32,825 nt of DNA, taken from the NCBI RefSeq assembly GCF_019599185.1, contig NZ_JAIEUL010000029.1:1-32825 (forward strand), read 5' to 3'. Both the position numbers and the translations under genes were made by a program. Source of the stretch: Cryobacterium inferilacus. Lineage in GTDB: Bacteria; Actinomycetota; Actinomycetes; Actinomycetales; Microbacteriaceae. How positions within the stretch are numbered: the first letter of the stretch is position 1; every line of letters begins with the position of its first letter. Positions 15,146 through 28,220 of this stretch are shown one piece after another. Under the pieces are notes generated by a model. That model had not been told where the DNA came from and made no database searches. It saw nothing but the letters and a program-made list of their open reading frames with translations.

Positions 15146-15231
15146 GGTGACCCCCTCGTAGAGTTTCCTCCACACTATCGGCCACCATCCGGAGCCCAGG
15201 GAGCCGCGCTGCGCGGCGGGAAACTGCGGCG

Positions 15232-18156
15232 CTACCCGCGGCCGCCGGTCTGGCGAACCGGGAGCGACTCCAGGAAACTGACGTGCGGGGACGCCACCGG
15301 ATTGGGCTTGGCGAAGAGGTAGCCCTGCCCGTACCGACAGCCCATGGCCGTCAGCAGCTCCAGTTGTGCGACGGTCTCAATGCCTTCGGCGACAACGTCG
15401 AGGCCGAGCGAATCGGCCAGGCGCAGGATGCCCTCGACGATGGCCCGATCGTGCTCGGAGCGTTCGATGTCTCGAATGAAGGTGAGATCGATCTTGAGCA
15501 GGTCCACCGTGAAGGCCTTGAGATGGGTGAACGACGAGTAGCCGGTGCCGAAATCGTCGATGGCCAGACGCACCCCGAGGGCGCGCAGCTCCTGGAAGGT
15601 ACGGGCGGCGGAGTCGATCGCCTCGAGCACGGCACTCTCGGTCAGTTCGAGCCAGAGCTGCTCCGGCGCCAGACCGCTCTCGCGCAGAGCCCGTTTGACC
15701 ACTGCCCCGAAATCGTCGCGCACGAACTGTTGGGCTGACACGTTCACGCTGACAGACATGCGCCCGTCGAGGGCGGCCGCCGTGCGGCAGGCCTGGCCGA
15801 GCACCGTTCGGCCGATGCCCTTGATCAGACCGACCTCTTCGGCGATGGCAATGAACTCGCCGGGGAAAACGAGTCCAAGCTCGGGATGCCGCCAGCGGGC
15901 GAGCGCCTCGGTGGCCACCACGGTGCCCTGCTGCAGGTCGACGATCGGCTGGTACCAGGTCTCGATCTGGTTCAGGTTCACCGCGTCGCGCAGGGCCAGC
16001 TCGGTCTGCAGCCTCCGGTCGATCCGGCCGCGCAGGTCGTCGTCGAAGACCTCGTAACGCGCCCGGCCACGGTCCTTGGCCATGTACATCGCCTGGTCGG
16101 CGTTGCGCAGCACCGACTCGGCCTCATCGTGCCGCAGCCCGAATGCGATACCGATGCTGGCGTCGACGGATGCCGCCTGGTCGCCGACCATGATCGGCTC
16201 GGCAATCGCCCGTTGCATGGCGTCGGCGATGAGGTGCACATCCTCCTTACTGCCCACGTCGGGGCAGATCACCACGAATTCGTCGCCGCCGATGCGGGAG
16301 ACGGTATCGGTGGGCCGGGCGATGCGCTGCAGCCTACTGGCGACCTCGTGCAGCACGATGTCTCCGGCGTGGTGGCCGAGGCTGTCGTTGACGAACTTGA
16401 ATCGGTCGAGGTCGATGAACAGCACCGCCACGCCCTGACCGTGGTGCACGGACTGCAGCAGGGCCTGGTTGAGTCGGTCGAGCAGCAGCAGCCGGTTGGG
16501 CAGGTTGGTGAGCGGATCGTGGAAGGCCAGGTGCTCCACCCGCGCCTCGGCCAGGCGGCGAGCGGTGATGTCCTCCAGTTGGTACAGCAGCCGACCGGCC
16601 GACTCTCCCGGGTCGATCTCGGCGATGCTGACCTTGACCCAGGTCTCCTCGCCGTCTCCGCGGCGCATCTGCCGGTCCATCCGCTGACGGGTGGAGGGGC
16701 CGGCGGGTTGGCCGAGCGGGTCGCCGGCGTGCGGGTCGGCCGGCATGAAGATCTCGTCGATGCGGCGGGCGACCACGGCGGTGGACCAGCCGGCCAACTC
16801 GACCAGTCTCTTATTGGCCTCCAGCACCACGCCGTCTGGGGAGACGATGGCCGTGCCGAGCGGGGACGAGGAGAAGGCGGCCTCGAAGCGTGCCCGGGCC
16901 GCGGCGGCGGCTTCCTCCGCGTTGCGGAGCCCAGTGATGTCGGTGACGGCGGCCTGATGGCCGAGGATGGTTCTGCCGTCGCGGCCGTGGATGGGCGCGG
17001 TGTTCACCTGCACCCAATGCACCTCGCCCTGCGGCGTTTCAAGGCGCAGCGTTGCGCTGTACGGCGACCCGGCGGCGACGGCAGCGCCCCAGCCCGCGGC
17101 CACCCGCAGGACGTCGTCGGGATGCATCGATTGCGCCCAGCCGTCGCCCAGGGATTCGGTGAGGGTCAGCCCGGTCAGGCCCAACCACTGGTCGTTGGCA
17201 CTGAGCAGCCCGCCGTCGACGTCGAACTGCATAATGCCGACCGGGGAGATCTTGATGAGGGTGTGCAGCCGGTCGGCGAGCTCGGCGAGTTGCTCCGTGC
17301 GCCGGTCCACGGCCTGTTCCAGAGTGCGGTTCACCTCGGCGAGGGAGAGGGTCACCTCGTTGCGTTGCGCATCGAGTGACCGCACCCCGCGGGCCGCGAT
17401 CCAGAGCAGGATGGTGCCCAGCACTGCCATGCTCACCACGAGCAGCGCGGTGCCCTGCCGGTTGTCGAACAGCCCGGTGCTCTGCGCCGCGAGCGACAGC
17501 AGGCCGAGCAGCATCGGGCCGACGAGGGCGAACGGAACCACGCGTCGCAGCAGCGCCCCCGCGCTGCCCTGATCACGCCACAGGGCCACCAGCCCCACCG
17601 TGGGCTGCTGCAGCAGCACCGACAGCGACAGGATGGCGATGCTCACGGCCGTGTGCACGGCCACACCGCTGAACCCGGCCACCGTGTACAGGGCCGGGAC
17701 CCCGTAGGCGTAGCCGACCAGGGCGACGACACCGATCACCAGAGCGGCGTGTGCGGCGGCCTGCAGCAGCCGGAACCGGAGCAGCCGGCTGGCGATGACC
17801 GCGATGGCGACCAGGGTCAGCCCCACGGCGGTGATCAGCGTCATCCGTGGTTCGACGCCGGCGAGGTCGATACCGGGAACCCAGGCGGCCATGCCGAGTG
17901 TGGAGCCGAGCGAGTATCCGGCCAGCGTGGCGGAACAGAGGGCCAGAGCGGCCGAGCCGAGCAGCACGGCCGTGCGGCGATGCTCAACCAGCACCGACAG
18001 CGACAGCACGATGAGGGTGACGGCGGTGATCGGCATCATCGGGCTGAAGCCCGGTACCACGGTGGTGAGCGCGGTCGCGCCGGTGTACCAGCCGACCAGG
18101 ACCATGAGTCCGACGGCGGCGACGAAGCTGGCTCCGATCCGACTGGCCATCGCCAT
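15232..18156 (-). CDS. Membrane-bound PAS-PAS-GGDEF-EAL cyclic-di-GMP enzyme
   Basis: A 974-residue protein from ATG 18156. Residues ~5-260 hold about eight hydrophobic helices forming an uncharacterised membrane sensor. A short coiled coil (~265-300) follows, then two PAS domains (~300-420 and ~430-545). The GGDEF domain (~555-715) has an intact GGDEF at 623-627 and an upstream RPTD that fits the inhibitory I-site. The EAL domain (~725-960) has EALARWRHPE at 750-759, NVSAQQF, LELTES and DDFGTGYS. All signature residues for diguanylate cyclase and phosphodiesterase activity are present, so it may do either, switched by its sensor domains. It is a single gene between paralogue 3 and the rpoC terminator. 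Neighbourhood with a PilB-type c-di-GMP-binding domain suggests a former role in pilus control. Confidence 0.93.
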   Translation of the reverse strand: MAMASRIGASFVAAVGLMVLVGWYTGATALTTVVPGFSPMMPITAVTLIVLSLSVLVEHRRTAVLLGSAALALCSATLAGYSLGSTLGMAAWVPGIDLAGVEPRMTLITAVGLTLVAIAVIASRLLRFRLLQAAAHAALVIGVVALVGYAYGVPALYTVAGFSGVAVHTAVSIAILSLSVLLQQPTVGLVALWRDQGSAGALLRRVVPFALVGPMLLGLLSLAAQSTGLFDNRQGTALLVVSMAVLGTILLWIAARGVRSLDAQRNEVTLSLAEVNRTLEQAVDRRTEQLAELADRLHTLIKISPVGIMQFDVDGGLLSANDQWLGLTGLTLTESLGDGWAQSMHPDDVLRVAAGWGAAVAAGSPYSATLRLETPQGEVHWVQVNTAPIHGRDGRTILGHQAAVTDITGLRNAEEAAAAARARFEAAFSSSPLGTAIVSPDGVVLEANKRLVELAGWSTAVVARRIDEIFMPADPHAGDPLGQPAGPSTRQRMDRQMRRGDGEETWVKVSIAEIDPGESAGRLLYQLEDITARRLAEARVEHLAFHDPLTNLPNRLLLLDRLNQALLQSVHHGQGVAVLFIDLDRFKFVNDSLGHHAGDIVLHEVASRLQRIARPTDTVSRIGGDEFVVICPDVGSKEDVHLIADAMQRAIAEPIMVGDQAASVDASIGIAFGLRHDEAESVLRNADQAMYMAKDRGRARYEVFDDDLRGRIDRRLQTELALRDAVNLNQIETWYQPIVDLQQGTVVATEALARWRHPELGLVFPGEFIAIAEEVGLIKGIGRTVLGQACRTAAALDGRMSVSVNVSAQQFVRDDFGAVVKRALRESGLAPEQLWLELTESAVLEAIDSAARTFQELRALGVRLAIDDFGTGYSSFTHLKAFTVDLLKIDLTFIRDIERSEHDRAIVEGILRLADSLGLDVVAEGIETVAQLELLTAMGCRYGQGYLFAKPNPVASPHVSFLESLPVRQTGGRG

Positions 18157-18256
18157 GGTGCTGCCCCCAACTAGATGGTGACGCGGTGTGCACCCTTACC
18201 CTCAGGTTATCGGGTGGCCGCCGTCTTCTCGACAGCCTCTGCCCTCGGTTAACGAG

Positions 18257-18288
18257 GAATGGCCCCCTGCCGAAGCAGGAGGCCATTC
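18257..18288 (-). terminator. Terminator of the rpoBC operon, UUCG tetraloop
   Basis: On the minus strand GAATGGCCTCCTGC pairs with GCAGGGGGCCATTC around a TTCG loop. The one imperfect position is a U-G wobble on this strand but a C-A mismatch on the other, so the structure is built for the minus-strand transcript. It lies 16 bp after the rpoC stop. The U-tract is poor (CTCGTTAACC). Confidence 0.85.
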
Positions 18289-18304
18289 GAGGAGTCACTC
18301 TCGG

Positions 18305-22201
<3,897 letters not shown>

Positions 22202-22245
22202 TTTCTCTCCTTGGAAAGTTTTCGAGTATTCGTCAGTGGCCAGGC

Positions 22246-25200
22246 TTAGATGTCGTCAATGGATGACGACTCAAACCGGGTGGAAATGTTGATGCCCAGC
22301 TCCTCCGCTGCGCGGAAGACCTCGTCATCCGTGTCGCGCAGGCTGACTGCGGTTCCATCGGCCGAGAGCACCTCGACGTTCAGGCACAGCGACTGCATTT
22401 CCTTGATCAGAACCTTGAAGCTCTCGGGGATACCGGGTTCCTGGATGTTCTCGCCCTTGACGATGGCTTCGTACACCTTGACGCGGCCGAGGATGTCGTC
22501 CGACTTGATGGTCAGGAGTTCCTGCAGGGCGTAAGCGGCTCCATATGCTTCGAGCGCCCACACCTCCATCTCACCGAAACGCTGTCCACCGAACTGCGCC
22601 TTACCACCCAGCGGCTGCTGCGTGATCATGGAGTACGGGCCCGTCGAACGTGCGTGGATCTTGTCATCGACGAGGTGGTGCAGCTTCAGGATGTACATGT
22701 AACCGACCGCGATGGGCATCGGGTACGGCTCACCGGAGCGGCCATCGAACAGCTGCGTCTTTCCGGTGGAGTCGATCAGGCGGTCACCGTCACGAGTCGG
22801 GGTCGTCGAGTCGAGGAGCCCTGCGATTTCCTCCTCGAGCGCGCCGTCGAACACCGGGGTCGCGACCTTGGTGTTCGGGGCGGCGCTGTGCGCCTGCTCG
22901 GGCAGACGGCCGGCCCACTTGGGCTTGCCCTCGACCTGCCAGCCCTGCTTGGCGATCCAGCCGAGGTGGGTCTCCAGCACCTGACCGAAGTTCATTCGAC
23001 CGGGGATACCGAGCGGGTTGAGGATGATGTCGACGGGGGTTCCGTCGGCGAGGAACGGCATGTCCTCGACCGGCAGGATCTTCGAGATGACACCCTTGTT
23101 GCCGTGACGACCGGCGAGCTTGTCACCCTCGGTGATCTTGCGCTTCTGGGCGATGAAGACGACCACACGCTGGTTGACGCCCGAGCCGAGCTCGTCGTCG
23201 CCATCCTGCGAGTCGAAGACCTTGACACCGATGATGGTGCCGCGCTCACCGTGGGGAACCTTGAGGGACGTGTCGCGAACTTCGCGGCTCTTCTCGTTGA
23301 AGATCGCGCGCAGCAGGCGCTCCTCGGCACTGAGCTCGGTCTCGCCCTTCGGCGTGACCTTGCCCACGAGGATGTCGCCGGGGCGAACCTCGGCGCCGAT
23401 GCGGATGATGCCACGCTCGTCCAGGTCTGCGAGCAGGTCCGGGGAGACGTTGGGCAGGTCGCGAGTGATCTCTTCCTTGCCCAGCTTGGTGTCGCGCGCA
23501 TCCACTTCGTACTCTTCGATGTGAATCGAGGAGAGAACGTCGTCCTTCACCAGGTTCTGGCTCAGGATGATGGCGTCCTCGAAGTTGTGACCCTCCCATG
23601 ACATGAATGCCACGAGGAGGTTCTTTCCGAGTGCGAGCTCGCCCTGGTCGGTAGCGGGACCATCGGCGATGACCTCGCCGGCCTCGATACGGTCGCCGGC
23701 GTTGACGATGACGCGGTGGTTGTAGCTGGTGCCCTGGTTGGAGCGGCTGAACTTGCGCAGGTAGTAGTCCTGCGTTCCGCCCTCGTCGAGCTGGATGGTG
23801 ACGACGTCAGCCGAGACCTCCATGACCACACCGGACTTCTGCGCGGTGAGCACGTCGCCGGCGTCGATGGCCGCGAAGCCCTCCATACCGGTTCCGACCA
23901 GCGGGCTGTCGCTGAGCAGCAGCGGCACAGCCTGACGCTGCATGTTGGCACCCATGAGTGCGCGGTTAGCATCGTCGTGCTCGAGGAAGGGGATGAGCGA
24001 GGTCGCGACGGAGACCATCTGGCGCGGCGAGACATCCATGTAGCCGATGTCTTCGGCGGGGAAGAGGTCAACCTCTCCACCCTTCTTACGCGACAGAACA
24101 CGGGCCTCGGCGAACCGGGCACCCTTGGTCAGCGGGGCGTTGGCCTGCGCGACGATGTGCTCGTCTTCCTCACTCGCGGTGAGGTAGTCGATCGTCGTGG
24201 AGACGACACCGTCGATGACACGACGGTACGGGGTCTCGATGAAACCGAAGGCGTTGATCCGCGCGAACGAGGCGAGCGAACCGATCAGGCCGATGTTCGG
24301 GCCTTCCGGGGTTTCAATCGGGCACATGCGGCCGTAGTGCGACGGGTGAACGTCTCGCACCTCGACACCTGCGCGGTCACGGGACAGACCACCCGGGCCC
24401 AGCGCGGACAGGCGACGCTTGTGCGTCAGTCCGGCGAGCGGGTTGTTCTGGTCCATGAACTGCGACAGCTGGGAGGTACCGAAGAACTCCTTGATCGCGG
24501 CGACGACGGGGCGCACGTTGATCAGGGTCTGCGGGGTGATCGCTTCGATGTCCTGCGTGGTCATGCGCTCGCGAACGACGCGCTCCATGCGGGACAGGCC
24601 GGTGCGCACCTGGTTCTGGATGAGCTCGCCGACGGCGCGGATACGACGGTTACCGAAGTGGTCGATGTCGTCGGTGTCGATGCGGATGTCGGTCTCGACG
24701 CCGTCACGGGTGCCGCGGATCGTGGTCTGGTTGTCGTGCAGCGCAACCAGGTACTTGATCGTGGCCAGGATGTCCTGGAGCGTGAGAACGGAGTCGGTGA
24801 GCGGCGCCTCGAGGCCCAGCTTGCGGTTGATCTTGTAACGACCAACCTTGGCCAGGTCGTAGCGCTTGGAGTTGAAGAAGAAGTTGTCCAGCAGCGCACG
24901 CGCGGCCTCGGCAGCGACCTGTTCGCCCGGGCGCAGCTTGCGGTAGATGTCCTTGAGGGCTTCTTCCTTGGTGAGGATGTTGTCCTTCTCGAGGGTGAGC
25001 TCGATGGACGCGAAGCCCTTGAACTCCTCGAGGATCTCTTCGGAGGTGAGTCCGAGGGCCTTGAGGAACACCGTGACGGACTGCTTGCGCTTGCGGTCGA
25101 TGCGAACGCCGACCTGGTCGCGCTTGTCGATCTCGAATTCAAGCCAGGCACCACGGCTCGGGATGACGCGGGCGGAGTAGATGTCCTTGTCGGAGGTCTT

Positions 25201-25737
25201 CTCCTGCTCACGGTTGAAGTACACACCCGGGGAGCGCACGAGCTGCGACACGACGACACGCTCGGTGCCGTTGATCACGAAGGTGCCCTTGGGGGTCATC
25301 AGCGGGAAGTCGCCCATGAACACGGTCTGGGTCTTGATCTCACCGGTGAGGTGGTTCATGAACTCAGCGTTCACGTACAGCGGTGCGGAGTAGGTCTTAC
25401 CCTTTTCCTTGCACTCGTCGATGGTGTACTTCTCCGGCTCGAGCTCCGGGTTGGTGAAGGACAGCTGCATCGTCTCGCTGAGGTCCTCGATCGGAGAGAT
25501 CTCCTCGAAGATCTCGTCGAGGCCCGTGCGGGCGTTCAGGTCGTTGCGACCGGCAGCCTGCGCCTCGGCGAGGCGTGCTTTCCAGATGTCATTTCCGACC
25601 AGCCAGTCAAAGCTCTCGGTCTGCAAAGCCAGCAGATCGGGAACCGTGAGGTTGTCAGAAATCTTTGCGAACGAAAGACGGCTAGCAGCTCGTCCGTTCT
25701 TGGGTGAATTGGTGGTTGCGTTGCGCGCAGCAGCCAA
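22246..25737 (-). CDS. rpoB: DNA-directed RNA polymerase subunit beta
   Basis: A 1163-residue protein starting with TTG at 25737 ([20 protein letters not shown]); GGAGG lies 8 nt upstream. Landmarks are [21 protein letters not shown] in the N-terminal half; the rifampicin region [20 protein letters not shown], then [20 protein letters not shown] (about residues 415-455); [20 protein letters not shown]; the [12 protein letters not shown] segment; and the C-terminal [20 protein letters not shown]. The positions equivalent to E. coli Q513, D516, H526 and S531 are the sensitive residues. Position 522 is Ala rather than Ser, probably the lineage norm. The length fits actinobacteria. Confidence 0.99.
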   Translation of the reverse strand: MAAARNATTNSPKNGRAASRLSFAKISDNLTVPDLLALQTESFDWLVGNDIWKARLAEAQAAGRNDLNARTGLDEIFEEISPIEDLSETMQLSFTNPELEPEKYTIDECKEKGKTYSAPLYVNAEFMNHLTGEIKTQTVFMGDFPLMTPKGTFVINGTERVVVSQLVRSPGVYFNREQEKTSDKDIYSARVIPSRGAWLEFEIDKRDQVGVRIDRKRKQSVTVFLKALGLTSEEILEEFKGFASIELTLEKDNILTKEEALKDIYRKLRPGEQVAAEAARALLDNFFFNSKRYDLAKVGRYKINRKLGLEAPLTDSVLTLQDILATIKYLVALHDNQTTIRGTRDGVETDIRIDTDDIDHFGNRRIRAVGELIQNQVRTGLSRMERVVRERMTTQDIEAITPQTLINVRPVVAAIKEFFGTSQLSQFMDQNNPLAGLTHKRRLSALGPGGLSRDRAGVEVRDVHPSHYGRMCPIETPEGPNIGLIGSLASFARINAFGFIETPYRRVIDGVVSTTIDYLTASEEDEHIVAQANAPLTKGARFAEARVLSRKKGGEVDLFPAEDIGYMDVSPRQMVSVATSLIPFLEHDDANRALMGANMQRQAVPLLLSDSPLVGTGMEGFAAIDAGDVLTAQKSGVVMEVSADVVTIQLDEGGTQDYYLRKFSRSNQGTSYNHRVIVNAGDRIEAGEVIADGPATDQGELALGKNLLVAFMSWEGHNFEDAIILSQNLVKDDVLSSIHIEEYEVDARDTKLGKEEITRDLPNVSPDLLADLDERGIIRIGAEVRPGDILVGKVTPKGETELSAEERLLRAIFNEKSREVRDTSLKVPHGERGTIIGVKVFDSQDGDDELGSGVNQRVVVFIAQKRKITEGDKLAGRHGNKGVISKILPVEDMPFLADGTPVDIILNPLGIPGRMNFGQVLETHLGWIAKQGWQVEGKPKWAGRLPEQAHSAAPNTKVATPVFDGALEEEIAGLLDSTTPTRDGDRLIDSTGKTQLFDGRSGEPYPMPIAVGYMYILKLHHLVDDKIHARSTGPYSMITQQPLGGKAQFGGQRFGEMEVWALEAYGAAYALQELLTIKSDDILGRVKVYEAIVKGENIQEPGIPESFKVLIKEMQSLCLNVEVLSADGTAVSLRDTDDEVFRAAEELGINISTRFESSSIDDI

Positions 25738-26127
25738 GGAAGTAACCTCCGTGGACCCCGTCAGGTCTAATCACTGTTAGTAATTTGGGATGGACTCCGC
25801 AGATCCTGGGCGGGAATGTCCATCCTTCATGTGAGGACATCCGGCTCAGAAATGTGCTGCAAGGTGGCTTGAGCACGCAAAGCCGACCGCAATATGAAGG
25901 CAGAGTTAAATCTGGGAGCGCAAAGGTCAACTATATGCCTTGGATACGCTCGTGTCTACTGGAATGTTGACCTTCGTCAAATTCTCAGGTATAACCCGGT
26001 TTCGGCGTGTGCGCGCTGCGTGGCGGGGCTGGTGCTCGAGTGGGTCCATTCTGCCGCATCGCGGGGCGTGCTCGTGCGCATTTGGGGTGCGCGTGTCTGG
26101 GGGATGTTGACTGCCCTGGTGAAGCCC
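25738..26127. promoter_or_regulatory. Upstream region of rpoB (divergent intergenic, part 1)
   Basis: This region holds no convincing gene. It is less GC-rich than its surroundings for 25760-26000, as expected of a promoter and leader. On the minus strand, TTGAC occurs twice, ~190-240 bp upstream of rpoB, one within the small palindrome TTGACGAAGGTCAA (25967-25980). A TTAACT follows the nearer TTGACC with a 15-bp spacer. A long rpoB leader of ~170 nt is implied, but no leader structure was recognised. Box assignments are tentative. Confidence 0.4.
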
Positions 26128-26311
26128 GCGGACGGGCCCCAGGTGACTTCTCGCGGAAGAAACATCCGCCGAAAGGACAGTTGCGGCCCGTGTGAGACGC
26201 GCGGACGGGCCCCAACTGACTTCTCGCGGAGGAAGCATCCGCCGAAAGGACAGTTGCGGCCCGTGTGGGACGCGCGGACTGGCCTTAAGTGACTTCTCGC
26301 GGAGGAAGCAT
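26128..26311. repeat. 73-bp tandem palindromic repeat, about 2.5 copies
   Basis: Units begin at 26128, 26201 and 26274, spaced exactly 73 bp; the third matches only to about 26311. The core TGACTTCTCGCGGA is in all three copies. Inside unit 2, ACGGGCCCCAACTG and CAGTTGCGGCCCGT are inverted repeats with one mismatch, enclosing a smaller GCGGA/TCCGC stem. Each full unit can thus fold into a long nested hairpin. It lies between the rpoB promoter region and the plus-strand gene at 26350. Since 73 is not a multiple of three, it is unlikely to be coding. Confidence 0.85.
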
Positions 26312-26349
26312 CCGCCGGGATGGACGCGCGGGGCTGTCAGACTGGGGGG

Positions 26350-27219
26350 ATGAGCAGGGGCGAGCACGAGCATCCGACGATCACGCTGAAATTGAGCGGG
26401 CACCAGGCCGTGATCGAGCCCGATCGGTTCACACCGGGCAGCTACCAGCTGGTGGTGGACGGCACGCCGCAGTCGCACGTGAACATCGACAATCCCGACG
26501 AGCTGTTCTTCGAGTACATCCAGCGCATCGGGCACGTCATCGACCTGATCCGCGACCCGGGCGAGGCCATCACGGCCGTGCACCTGGGCGCCGGCGCGCT
26601 CACTCTCCCCCGCTATGTGGAGGCGACCCGGCCGGGATCGCGCCAGCAGGTGGTGGAGATCGAGAGCGACCTGATTGATTTTGTGCGTGCCGAGCTGCCC
26701 TGGGACAAGCGCGCCAATCTGCGGGTGCGGCACGGCGACGCCCGCGAGGTGCTCGGCAAGCTGCCCGCCGGGCTGCACGGCTCGGTGGATCTGCTGGTCG
26801 TGGACATTTTCTCCGGCGCGCGCACCCCGGCGCACGTGACCAGCCGCGAGTTCTACGAACTGGCCGCTCCGCTGCTGTCGCCGCGCGGTGTGCTCGCGGT
26901 GAACGTGGCGGATGGGCCGGGACTGGCGTTCGCCCGCGCTCAGGCTGCGACGCTGTCGGCGGTGTTCGGGCACGTGATCGGCCTGGCCGAGACGCAGGTG
27001 CTCAAGGGGCGCCGGTTCGGCAACATCGTCTTCGTGGCCGCGCACACGCCGCTCGACCTGCACTGGGTGCCGCGGTTGCTGGCCGGCGGGCCGCATCCGG
27101 CCAAGGTGGTCGAGGGCGCAGAGCTGACCCAGTTCATGTCGGCCGCGTCGGTGTCGACGGATGCGACGGCCACGCCGTCGCCGCTGCCCGGCCGCACCGT
27201 TTTTCAGATCGGCAACTGA
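26350..27219 (+). CDS. Spermidine-synthase-like methyltransferase-fold protein
   Basis: A 289-residue protein from ATG 26350. A run of G directly precedes ATG, and CAGACT further up may be a -10 of a leaderless transcript. The fold is that of spermidine synthases: a short beta N-terminal part (SYQLVVDGTPQSHVNIDNPD), the nucleotide-binding motif VHLGAGALTLPRYV (77-90), an acidic residue at the end of the next strand (VVEIES), HGDAREVL (128-135) and VDIFSG (151-156). Actinobacterial proteins of this type are often annotated as spermidine synthase or spermine synthase, but the polyamine-binding residues are not clearly present and no SpeD-type gene is nearby. The substrate is unknown. It is a single gene, divergent from rpoB. 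Confidence 0.8.
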   Translation: MSRGEHEHPTITLKLSGHQAVIEPDRFTPGSYQLVVDGTPQSHVNIDNPDELFFEYIQRIGHVIDLIRDPGEAITAVHLGAGALTLPRYVEATRPGSRQQVVEIESDLIDFVRAELPWDKRANLRVRHGDAREVLGKLPAGLHGSVDLLVVDIFSGARTPAHVTSREFYELAAPLLSPRGVLAVNVADGPGLAFARAQAATLSAVFGHVIGLAETQVLKGRRFGNIVFVAAHTPLDLHWVPRLLAGGPHPAKVVEGAELTQFMSAASVSTDATATPSPLPGRTVFQIGN

Positions 27220-27260
27220 GCCGGGGGTGCTCGCGGGCGGTGTCGCCCGCGGGGCGGCTC
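27218..27260. terminator. Bidirectional terminator between convergent genes
   Basis: CGCGGGCG (27232-27239) and CGCCCGCG (27244-27251) form a perfect 8-bp stem with a GTGT loop. It is nested in an outer GAGCCG/CGGCTC pair (27218-27223 and 27255-27260). The structure fills the 40-bp gap and touches both stop codons, so it probably serves both transcripts, although it lacks U-tracts. Confidence 0.65.
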
Positions 27261-28210
27261 TAGCGGGCGAGGCGGATGGTGTCGCCCAGGGCGGCTTCGC
27301 CCTCCGCATCGAGCCGGAAGTACTGCAGCTCGAACTCGTCGGGGGTGGCCTCGATCAGGCTCGCCCCGGTGCCGTCGAGGCAGAGCCGGCTGCCCTCGCG
27401 CAGTTCGGCGGGGCACTCGCGGGCGTTGGCCGTGCCGCCGAGGCCGGCGGTGAGGTAGTGCAGGCCGTCGACGACGACGTCCTCGTAGATGTGCTGATGG
27501 CCGGCGATGACGATATCGGCGCCCCAGCCGGAGTAGTCCCAGCCGGCGCTGGGCCGCATCTGGCGGTTGTCGTCATGCCAGCCGGAGGTGTACGCGGGGC
27601 GGTGGAACAACACGACGTTCCAGGCATCCGGTCGGTCGGCGCGCTGCTCGGTGAGGGCTTCTCGCAGCCAGACGCGTTGGGTCTCCAGCTCCTCCGGGGT
27701 GGTCTCGCTGTCGAGCACGAACAGCGTGACGTCGCCGACGTTCTGGCGGTACCAGCGCTGCTGCGCATCGGCGGCCGTGCTGAGGTAGGGGAAGGCGGCG
27801 CGGTAGGCGTCGAGGCCGGCGCCCGCATCGGTGTAGTCGTGGTTGCCGAGTGTGGGCCAGAGCGGCGGCCCGTCGCCGTCTTGCTCGAAGTAGCCCCAGA
27901 CCGATTCGGCATACGGCGCGCAGTCGGCTGCGTCCTGGGTGTTGTCCCCGGCGGTCACGATGGCGTCCACGTTCCAGGAGTCCACCTGATCCGCAGCCCA
28001 CTGTTCGCCGGCGTCGCACGTACCGAAGTCGGAGATCAACGCCAATCGGGTCGGCGGCGGCGCGGGCGGCTCGGCGCTGGCGGAGGATCCAGGGTCGGAG
28101 TTCGCCGGCGGCACCGGCACGCATCCGGCCAGAACGAGAGCCGCGGCCGCGGCGGCAACCGCGCCCGCCATCAAGCGGCGGGCGCGGCGGCCGGGCGGCA
28201 CTGTCGTCAT
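27260..28210 (-). CDS. Lipoprotein calcineurin-like metallophosphoesterase
   Basis: A 316-residue protein from ATG 28210. It has an Arg-rich start, a hydrophobic signal, and lipobox LAGC (Cys30), so it is a lipoprotein on the outer face of the membrane. The metallophosphoesterase motifs are in order: SDFG (60-63), AGDN (87-90), GNHD (122-125), FHRP (His203) and GHQH (237-240), which supply the two-metal centre. The arrangement fits the purple-acid-phosphatase-like branch. Extra cysteines (DFGTC, DC, EC, LC) probably form disulfides. It starts 10 bp after the stop of the CotH-type kinase gene, so the two form an operon. The substrate is unknown; a phosphoprotein or a released phosphate ester are both possible. 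Confidence 0.88.
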   Translation of the reverse strand: MTTVPPGRRARRLMAGAVAAAAAALVLAGCVPVPPANSDPGSSASAEPPAPPPTRLALISDFGTCDAGEQWAADQVDSWNVDAIVTAGDNTQDAADCAPYAESVWGYFEQDGDGPPLWPTLGNHDYTDAGAGLDAYRAAFPYLSTAADAQQRWYRQNVGDVTLFVLDSETTPEELETQRVWLREALTEQRADRPDAWNVVLFHRPAYTSGWHDDNRQMRPSAGWDYSGWGADIVIAGHQHIYEDVVVDGLHYLTAGLGGTANARECPAELREGSRLCLDGTGASLIEATPDEFELQYFRLDAEGEAALGDTIRLAR

Positions 28211-28220
28211 CCGAACCCGC

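Noticed and set aside
23716..25707. A 663-codon open frame antisense to rpoB
   Set aside because: Same cause as the rpoC antisense frame; rpoB on the other strand is certain.
25894..26292. A plus-strand frame through the 73-bp repeats with a repetitive translation
   Set aside because: The repeat period is not a multiple of three, the translated copies are in different frames, and there is no good start site.
26128..26311. The 73-bp repeats as a CRISPR array
   Set aside because: There are no variable spacers: whole 73-bp units are nearly identical, and no cas genes are nearby.
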